Of a DNA stretch of 64,000 nt, positions 56,401-62,051 are shown in pieces. The position numbers were made by a program, and so were the translations under genes. The stretch lies in NCBI RefSeq assembly GCF_035917675.1, contig NZ_CP109104.1:1798001-1862000 (forward strand), in the 5' to 3' direction. The notes beneath the pieces are model-generated. The model made no database searches, had not been told where the DNA came from, and worked only from the letters and a program-made list of their open reading frames with translations. The DNA comes from Streptomyces sp. NBC_01775 (lineage in GTDB: Bacteria > Actinomycetota > Actinomycetes > Streptomycetales > Streptomycetaceae). How positions within the stretch are numbered: the stretch's first letter is position 1; each line of letters starts with the position of its first letter.

Positions 56401-58766
56401 ATCTTGGACAGCTGCGCACGGACGGTGGGCGCAGCGCTCCGCAGCGGGCCTGCCGCGTCGTTCCACCGCTCTTCGTCTCCGGCGATCTCGTCCAGTCCCG
56501 CGTACTCCAGGCCGAGCAGACCGGTCTGCTCCAGGTTGGGCATGGTGACGCGCCAGCCACGCTCCAGGTCAAGGAAGAGCCGGTACTCGGCGATGGCGGC
56601 CAACGCTTCGAGGGTGGCCTCCGCCAGCGATTCCACCTCGGTCGGATTGGCCGCGTACTCGTGGCGGGACAGCCCCATCACCGCCACCACTTCCTCGCCG
56701 AGCCGCTTCCAGCGCAGCCCCTTGTCACCGGCAGCGGCCATCGCACGGTAGAGGGCGCCCCGCAGCTGGGTGACCATGACGAAATCGTTGAAGTGCCCCG
56801 ACTGCAGGCTGGCGTCCTGCCGGTTGTCGACGAAGGTGAGCAACTTCCGTGCGTCTGTGTCGAGTTCCGACTCGGGAAGGCTCTTGAGGTGACGCACGAT
56901 CGAGGCGCTGACGACCGAGGTGGCCGTGGAGCGCCCTTCCTGATCGAGGGTCATGAGCTTGGCGAAGTCCCGCTCCTTGACCTGTTCGTAGCCAACCCCG
57001 CACTCCAGGCAGAAGAGGAACGGAGCGGGCAGGTAGGCGGCGTACAGGCCGCCGTTCGTCCGGTCCCCGCCCGTACCGTCCGGACGCACCCATACCGGCT
57101 GCGGCGCCCGCTTCCGGCGGCTGGCGGTGAGCGCCGGTGCGCCCTTCTTCTCGTCGAAGGTGAGCCAGCTGTCCGGGAAGCGTCGCTGCTCGATGGCGTC
57201 CCCGACCTTCTCGGGCCAGGGGTTGACGGAGGAGATGTACAGGTAGCCCTGCTCGTCGTCCTCATCCTCGCGGGTACGGAACAGCACACCGCCGTCGTCG
57301 CGCTGTTCACGGGCCACCGTCAGGTACTCCTGCCCGCACTCACGGCAGAAGGAGAGCGGGAGCAGCAGCTTCTCGGGAGCGTTCGGGACGCGCTGCTGAT
57401 AGGTGCGGGTGATGTGGCGATCACGTTCCTGCTCCAGCGAGACGTAAACAGAACCGCCTTTGGACAGGAACTGGTGCAGCCGGAAGGCGAACAGCGGGCG
57501 GTCGCTCGCAGGGGGGCAGGCACGCGAACCCGCCTGGAGCGTGGTCCGAATACTCTCCGTGCAAGCGGTGTACCACTTTTCCTCGGGGTCGCTCTCCTCG
57601 ATATCGAAGGCTTCGGCGCGAAGGCGCCGGGCGGCGGCCTCGACGGTCACAGGCTCCGCGCGTACCAGCAGCCTGCTGCCGTCCTCGTCCTCGGTCTCGA
57701 CCAGCCCGAAGGCCCTCTCGATCCAGCGGGCCAACGCATCATCGGCAAGCTGCTCGTACTCCGTCGGCGGAGCGTTATTTCTTACGCACGCGGCGAGTTC
57801 GGCCGCCGTCGGATCAGTGTCGCTGGTGGCCCGTACGAGGGTCTCGCCGACGACATTCTCCGGCAAGATCTTCTTGTCGAAGAGGGTCGAGGCAACATCG
57901 GCAACGTCACGGCGGCGCGAGGCAGGGGTGCCGCCGGTGGCCATGGTGGCGGAGGTGCCGACGCACTGGAGGTCTGGTGACTCGCACGCCTCGCGCACCC
58001 GCCGCACCAGCAGGGCGACATCGGCGCCCTGCCGGCCACGGTAGGTGTGCAGCTCGTCGAGAACGAGGAAGCGCAGCCCCTTGGCGCGGCCGATGAGGTT
58101 CATCCGCTCTCCGGGGCGGGTGAGCATCAGCTCCAGCATCACGTAGTTGGTGAGCAGGATGTCCGGCGGCGAGGCGAGGACGGCGTCCTTGTCGGCCTGG
58201 CTCTCCTGGCCGGTGTAGCGGGCGTAGGTGACCGGCTCGTTCCTCTCGCCGTACCCGGCGGTCAGGAACTTCTTCAGCTCGCGCTCCTGGCTGTTGGCCA
58301 GGGCGTTCATGGGATAGACGATGATCGCCTTGATGCCGGGGGCCGCACCGGCCTCCTTGTCGCGCAGCACTCGGTCGACGATGGGCACGATGTAGCCGAG
58401 GCTCTTCCCGGAGCCGGTGCCGGTCGTCAGGACGAAGGAACACTTCGACCGCGCTGCCTCGATCGCTTCCCGCTGATGCTGATGGAAGCGGATGGGGCGG
58501 TCCGTGCCGTCCCGCTTCTCCTTGCCCGTCCGGAAGATCTTCGCGCACTCCGGGTGCAGCGGTCCGGAGTCGGCCGCGAGGTCGTCGACGGAACCGCCGG
58601 GCGCGAAACTCGGATTGAGGGACAGGTAGGGGTCGGGCCACTGGTCGCCGTCGGCAAGCGACTTCGACACCTTCTCGTCGATCCGCGGATCGTCGATCAC
58701 CACCGAACCGGAGGTGTACTCCTTGTAGTCCCGGATGAGCCGCCGATGCACCTCGAAGACGTCCAC
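53484..58766 (-). CDS. DEAD/DEAH helicase with DUF1998 and C-terminal VSR-like nuclease (DrmA/DrmB-like fusion)
   Basis: About 1760 residues if started at GTG 58766, which has GAGG five bases upstream; GTG at 58799 is the longest alternative. Motif I is LTTGTGSGKSLGY near 112-124, motif II DELHTYRG near 235, motif III GTSATMA, and motif VI YAQRSGRAGRSGQ near 1030, the YprA/Lhr-like pattern with DELH. Cys pairs follow (CGRCGYLSSEDLREDTCPGC, about 1320-1340). DUF1998 ends with FIESAEGGAGVL and CVQGCYDCLLSFGN (near 1550-1605). The last 100 residues carry KPDFVYDTGFGPVAVFVDGP, the VSR/DUF559 nuclease pattern. DISARM usually splits DrmA and DrmB and adds a PLD protein DrmC; here the helicase and DUF1998 parts are fused and a nuclease domain is appended. 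It is the first gene of the operon. Confidence 0.88.
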   Translation of the reverse strand: MDVFEVHRRLIRDYKEYTSGSVVIDDPRIDEKVSKSLADGDQWPDPYLSLNPSFAPGGSVDDLAADSGPLHPECAKIFRTGKEKRDGTDRPIRFHQHQREAIEAARSKCSFVLTTGTGSGKSLGYIVPIVDRVLRDKEAGAAPGIKAIIVYPMNALANSQERELKKFLTAGYGERNEPVTYARYTGQESQADKDAVLASPPDILLTNYVMLELMLTRPGERMNLIGRAKGLRFLVLDELHTYRGRQGADVALLVRRVREACESPDLQCVGTSATMATGGTPASRRRDVADVASTLFDKKILPENVVGETLVRATSDTDPTAAELAACVRNNAPPTEYEQLADDALARWIERAFGLVETEDEDGSRLLVRAEPVTVEAAARRLRAEAFDIEESDPEEKWYTACTESIRTTLQAGSRACPPASDRPLFAFRLHQFLSKGGSVYVSLEQERDRHITRTYQQRVPNAPEKLLLPLSFCRECGQEYLTVAREQRDDGGVLFRTREDEDDEQGYLYISSVNPWPEKVGDAIEQRRFPDSWLTFDEKKGAPALTASRRKRAPQPVWVRPDGTGGDRTNGGLYAAYLPAPFLFCLECGVGYEQVKERDFAKLMTLDQEGRSTATSVVSASIVRHLKSLPESELDTDARKLLTFVDNRQDASLQSGHFNDFVMVTQLRGALYRAMAAAGDKGLRWKRLGEEVVAVMGLSRHEYAANPTEVESLAEATLEALAAIAEYRLFLDLERGWRVTMPNLEQTGLLGLEYAGLDEIAGDEERWNDAAGPLRSAAPTVRAQLSKILMDELRRQRAVDTPYFTEAKFAELRKESAKLNDAWAVAETESAPPAPGVAVPRAGRPGRTGRGRSELNLTGRGAFGRHVRKPTTFPEWGHGLSLDEAQDVIRDLLTVLAGGGVLTEISQGRGEEPGYQINHTVIRWHARDDEHGAVDRLRRTYRDERGPRVNGFFKGLYQNIAATFAGLHAAEHTAQVHPELRQEREDLFSRGTRLPLLYCSPTMELGVDIKSLNAVSLRNVPPTPANYAQRSGRAGRSGQPALVTTYCATGNSHDQYYFGRRDQMVAGAVAPPRLDLGNEDLLASHVHAIWLAETGLELGRSMTKLLDSDGKTPSLTVLPSVAEQIDNRDAQRRALVRARTVLAGCLNVLRSTSWWHEQWLEQTVETAPGSFRKATERWTTLFQRALEEREIQHDNILNRTATGRSKDQAKRRRAQAEAQLGLLRNDQGGERTVMSDFYPYRYFASEGFLPGYSFPRLPLAAFIPGTGRNSRGYDGDYLQRSRFIAIREFGPGALIYHEGSRYKVDRVQLPPDTAGELTTESAKVCGRCGYLSSEDLREDTCPGCTSTLGDARTGLLHLHTVFTHRRDRISSDEEERQRTGYRVEISYRFKRHEDGRDGSLQAKAQDISGKSLAELAYGDSATVRLTNLGYRRSVAKGEIGFWMDPVSGQWLAGSTSKPGGAGPGRETPEEQEGLADAEKANRKVPVIPYVQDTRNILVVKLAEPVDRDTAVTLQYALERGIEAEFQLEDSELDTEELPPWEGPRERLLFIESAEGGAGVLRRLQAESDALARAARKALEIAHFDQHGRDRGDEKTNGDPCVQGCYDCLLSFGNQRHHRSIDRRLVGELLQAFADGSVGDSTPGRTRDEHAVSLKEGADSRLEARFVDYLGSHGHRLPDHQQIKVSAALSKPDFVYDTGFGPVAVFVDGPHHDLSDITLRDEEAAERLKEIGWDVIRIRYDDDWSKKVAEYPQVFGEARR

Positions 58767-58872
58767 GTGATCCTCACTCGCTCCCGTCACGGTCCGCACG
58801 TCACGCTAGTCGCCGGCCGACCATTGTGCGCCGTACTCGCATTGATCGATGACGCACATGAGACCATGCGAC

Positions 58873-58889
58873 TGTGAACTGAGTCAATG
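58873..58889. promoter_or_regulatory. Operator-like motif, copy 4 (DISARM-like operon / kinase 3)
   Basis: TGTGAACTGAGTCAATG lies between the divergent DUF1998-helicase gene (about 107 bases to its start) and kinase 3 (about 122 bases to its start). It is the best match to the four-copy consensus YGTRAACWRAGTCMAYG. Confidence 0.6.
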
Positions 58890-59010
58890 AATATTGAATG
58901 GGACGGCATCCGCATACGGCCGGTGTCCGTGCCACACTCTCCCCCCAAGGCGTCCGCAGTGCGGGCACGTTGGGGACGGACCAGACTGACCAGACGGAGT
59001 CGTACCGCGT

Positions 59011-59976
59011 ATGGACATCGGACCTGTGGTGGCAAAGCGCTACCGGATCAAGCAGGAGATCGGCTCGGGCGGGATGGGTGTCGTGTGGCTCGCCCACGAC
59101 GAACACCTCGGTCGCGACGTCGCGCTCAAGACCATGAACGTGACCCCCGGTCTCACCGAAAACCAGCGTGCCCGCGACGCCGAGCGGTTCCAGCGCGAGG
59201 CACGGGCCGCCGCTCGCCTTGACCACGCCGGTATCGCCACGGTCTACGACCTCGGCGAGGAGCGGGGCACCCGATACCTCGTCATGCAGTACGTAACCGG
59301 CATCGACCTTGATGACCGGATCGCCGAGCAGGAGCGGCTGACCATCGAGGAGTCCGCATCCGTCGGCGTGCAAATCGCGTCCGTCCTCGGCTCCGTACAC
59401 GCCCGCGACGTCGTTCACCGGGATCTCAAGGGCAGGAACGTCATCATTCGCACCGACGGAGTCGTCAAGGTCCTCGACTTCGGCGTCGCTGCCTTCCTCG
59501 ACCCCGACACGGCCAAGCTCACCACCACGGGCGAGCGGCCGGGGAGCCTGGAATGCATGGCGCCGGAGCAGGTACGGTGCAAGCGGGTCGACCACCGCAC
59601 CGATCTGTACGCACTCGGATGTCTGCTGTACAGAATGCTCGCCGGTGAACCCGTCTTCGAGCACCGCTCGGAGCTGATGCTCCCGGGCCTCATCCTGGAC
59701 CAGCCGCCCGCCCCATTGCGCGAGCTGCGCCCCGACGTCCCTACCGACCTGGAAACTCTGGTACTCCAGCTCCTCGCCAAGAACCCTGATGACCGTCCTG
59801 CCCATGCGGGCGAAGTGTGGCAGCGGCTTGCTCTGTGGCTGCCAGAGCGCCGCGATCCGGCCACCGCGCTCACCCCCTGGGCAGAGGTCGACCCGCTCCG
59901 CCCCTTCCAGCACCCGATGGGACCGGATGCGCGGCCGGTTCGCGCGTGGGCCAGCTCACGCCGATCGGGCACATGA
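59011..59976 (+). CDS. Short cytosolic Ser/Thr protein kinase (kinase 3)
   Basis: A 321-residue protein that consists almost only of the kinase domain. Glycine loop GSGGMGVVW (18-26), K40 in VALKTM, catalytic HRDLKGRN (136-143), DFG (157-159) and CMAPEQ are present. The catalytic loop has Gly-Arg where most family members have Pro-x, but Asp138, Lys140 and Asn143 are kept, so activity is likely. It has no linker, TPR tail, membrane helix or PASTA repeat, unlike kinases 1 and 2. It diverges from the DISARM-like operon and shares an operator-like motif with it. No obvious partner follows; the next sequence is an IS remnant. Confidence 0.92.
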   Translation: MDIGPVVAKRYRIKQEIGSGGMGVVWLAHDEHLGRDVALKTMNVTPGLTENQRARDAERFQREARAAARLDHAGIATVYDLGEERGTRYLVMQYVTGIDLDDRIAEQERLTIEESASVGVQIASVLGSVHARDVVHRDLKGRNVIIRTDGVVKVLDFGVAAFLDPDTAKLTTTGERPGSLECMAPEQVRCKRVDHRTDLYALGCLLYRMLAGEPVFEHRSELMLPGLILDQPPAPLRELRPDVPTDLETLVLQLLAKNPDDRPAHAGEVWQRLALWLPERRDPATALTPWAEVDPLRPFQHPMGPDARPVRAWASSRRSGT

Positions 59977-60146
59977 AATGACCCGCGGCCCGCGCCCTGG
60001 AAGCGATCGACACCCAGGCGTCGGTAAGGCCAGATCCAGGGAGCGCGGAGCGGCAAGGATACAGAGTCGTCCATGGGCCTTGACCCCTGCTCTTGGACAC
60101 ACGAGACACTGGCTCCTGAGGATCTGAGAACGGACATCTCGTGGTC

Positions 60147-60310
60147 ATGAAGCACTACCCCGCCAAGCTCAAGGCGGACGCAGTCGCGCTGCACCCAATC
60201 GCGCCCCGGAGCAACGACCAGGCAGGTTGCTGCTGATCTGGGAGTCAAGCCGGAGACGCTGTGCAACTGGGTACGGGCGGCCGTCGCAGAAAAAGCCCCT
60301 GCCCATCTTG
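60147..60310 (+). pseudogene. IS3-family OrfA transposase remnant, frameshifted
   Basis: From ATG at 60147 the frame gives MKHYPAKLKADAVALH, the usual start of Streptomyces IS3-type OrfA proteins (KFPPEFKADAVALYRSRP). After about 17 residues the homology moves to another frame and continues QVAADLGVKPETLCNWVRAA, the HTH of the same protein, then breaks off. There is no OrfB and no inverted repeats are seen. The rest of the 480-base gap between kinase 3 and the membrane-protein gene shows nothing coding. Confidence 0.7.
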
Positions 60311-60459
60311 CGTCGTTCCATGGAATTCATACCGAAAGGTGTTGTACCTACGGCATTGGCTCTCTCTTGCCTGCACCTGCACGCTGAGGGACCGGCATAA
60401 AGCGGCGGGCTGACAGCAGGAGTCCGCGATGATGAGCGTGCGCTGTGCCTGTGCGCGTG

Positions 60460-61761
60460 TCAGTGGTTTCGGTCGCTTGGCGAGCGTCCGCGCAGGGCGG
60501 TGAGGACGAGGCGGCCGTAGCGGGTGGTGAGGAGTGCGGCGGTGGCGGCGAGGGCGGCGCTGGTGGCGGTGACGAGGTGCCAGGGGTTTTCGTCGCCAAG
60601 TACTTGGAGCACGCCCAGTGCTGTGCCGAGGGGGAGACCGAGGATGGTGAGGATGCCGAGGGCGCCGCTGATCTGTTGGTTTTCCTGGGTCTGGATGAGC
60701 CTGTTGTGGTCGGCGGCCTCGGCGAGGATTTCGGTGAAGCGGTCGGCGAGGCGGTATTGCTGTTGGTAGGCGATGAGGAGGTCGTTGGCGGTGCCGTGGG
60801 TGGTCAGGTGCTGGCGCCAGTAAGTGCTGCGGAAGTGGGCGATCTGGTGTTCGAGGCTGGACAGGCGGTTGGCTTCGCCGGGGCCGGTGAAGACCTGGGC
60901 GAGGTCTTCGGTGAGGTGGTCGATGTGGGTGCGCTGGATCATGCCGAACAGGAGGGCGTCGAGGTAGATGCTGCGCATATGGAGTTCGGCGTAGCCGTAG
61001 AAGGAGTCGGTGGGCCCGTGGTCGCGGCGGTGGCCGATGAAGGCTGCGCCCTGGCGGAGGACGAGGGCGCTCCAGTCGGCGGATATGCGCAACGCGCCGG
61101 CGGTGAGCTGGGGGACGGTGGCGGGGTCGGGTGGGTAGTCGTCGGTGTTGGTGCGGGAGGCGAGTGCCCAGAGCCATTGCTGGGTCGGGGGCCAGAGGCG
61201 GTGGTCCTGGTCCCGGTAGAGGCGAGGCAGGGAGCGTCGGCTGGGGGTGAGCAGCGTGACGGTGTAGGGGAGAGTGTCGGGCTCGATGGTGGCGTGGCCT
61301 TCGAGGAGGGTCTCCGGTCTGGTGTGGGCGTGGCCCTGCAGGAGGGCGGTGAGCGCGGATCCAGCGGCCGACGGGCGCGCGGTGGTGCCGGGGCGGCGGG
61401 CGAGGGAGCGCACAGTGTCGAGGAGTTCCGGGCCGGTGACGGTCAGGTGGAGGACAGCCAGGGCACGGTCGGGGTCGTCGTCGGTGGGAGTGCGCAGGAG
61501 TTCCATGCCGTCGACGGTGAGGGGGCCGTGGGTGTGCTGAGCGTGCCGGTGCCAGCGTGTGGGGTGTTGGGGGGTGCCGTAGAGGACGCTGGCGGCGGCG
61601 GGGGTGAAGTAGGTGCGGCGGGTGTCGGTGGTGGTGGTTCGGGCGCCGTGGGTGAAGGGCAGGGGGCCCTGGGGCCAGGCTGGGTCGGTGGGCAGGCGTG
61701 CGGGCAGGACGATGGCGATGATCTGGCGGACGCCGGTAGGTGCGGTGCGCGTGTGCCTCAC
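60460..61761 (-). CDS. Protein with two C-terminal membrane helices, coupled to NACHT-FGE gene
   Basis: A 433-residue protein starting with GTG at 61761, which overlaps the cold-shock-like gene's stop (GTGA). The first 330 residues are soluble (QIIAIVLPARLPTDP, GALRISADWSALVLRQGAAF, STYWRQHLTTHGTAND). The end holds two hydrophobic segments near 365-388 (ALGILTILGLPLGTALGVLQ) and 393-413 (LVTATSAALAATAALL) with a short loop and a basic tail. The helical stretch before them (YRLADRFTEILAEAADHNRL) and the topology resemble CorA-like two-helix proteins, but the Gly-Met-Asn signature is absent. It may be a membrane effector controlled by the NACHT protein; that is inferred from coupling. Confidence 0.7.
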   Translation of the reverse strand: MRHTRTAPTGVRQIIAIVLPARLPTDPAWPQGPLPFTHGARTTTTDTRRTYFTPAAASVLYGTPQHPTRWHRHAQHTHGPLTVDGMELLRTPTDDDPDRALAVLHLTVTGPELLDTVRSLARRPGTTARPSAAGSALTALLQGHAHTRPETLLEGHATIEPDTLPYTVTLLTPSRRSLPRLYRDQDHRLWPPTQQWLWALASRTNTDDYPPDPATVPQLTAGALRISADWSALVLRQGAAFIGHRRDHGPTDSFYGYAELHMRSIYLDALLFGMIQRTHIDHLTEDLAQVFTGPGEANRLSSLEHQIAHFRSTYWRQHLTTHGTANDLLIAYQQQYRLADRFTEILAEAADHNRLIQTQENQQISGALGILTILGLPLGTALGVLQVLGDENPWHLVTATSAALAATAALLTTRYGRLVLTALRGRSPSDRNH

Positions 61762-62051
61762 TCGTAGAACGCTTCTGGAGAGGGCTGGTTGAGCCGGATG
61801 ACGAATTCGGCTCGCCAGTTGTCGGCGGGGGCGATGTGGAAGCGGACGCGTTCGCCGGTGTGCAGGGTGCGGAAACCTTCGGTGACGATGTGGGTGTAGT
61901 CGAAGGTGTAGTGGCGGCCGTCTTCGTCGTCTTGGACGATGTAGCTGCTTGCGCGGCCGTGGATGCCGCCGCCGTGGGGGCGACGGTCGACGACGCGGCC
62001 GAACCGGGGCGCGTCGGCTGAGGCGGGCTTCTGAGGTCGGTCTGCCGTCAT
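61758..62051 (-). CDS. Small cold-shock/OB-fold-like protein
   Basis: A 97-residue protein from ATG at 62051, overlapping the NACHT-FGE stop by ATGA and ending in a GTGA overlap with the membrane-protein gene. After a charged leader, residues 18-90 read like a divergent OB fold: FGRVVDRRPHGGGIHGRASSYI then DYTHIVTEGFRTLHTGERVR and FVIRL, similar to the five-strand layout of cold-shock domains, though the RNP1 motif (KGFGFI) is not preserved. A nucleic-acid binding or linker role in the three-gene operon is inferred. Confidence 0.65.
   Translation of the reverse strand: MTADRPQKPASADAPRFGRVVDRRPHGGGIHGRASSYIVQDDEDGRHYTFDYTHIVTEGFRTLHTGERVRFHIAPADNWRAEFVIRLNQPSPEAFYE

Noticed and set aside
53307..57980. 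1557-codon open frame on the plus strand opposite the DUF1998 helicase
   Set aside because: It is the antisense shadow of a gene with clear helicase motifs. High GC content leaves such frames open, and its translation is low-complexity Val/Gly/Leu with no domain.
60245..61177. 310-codon minus-strand frame overlapping the membrane-protein gene
   Set aside because: It is Pro/Arg/His-rich without a domain, and the overlapping 433-aa frame has helices, membrane segments and a GTGA-coupled start.
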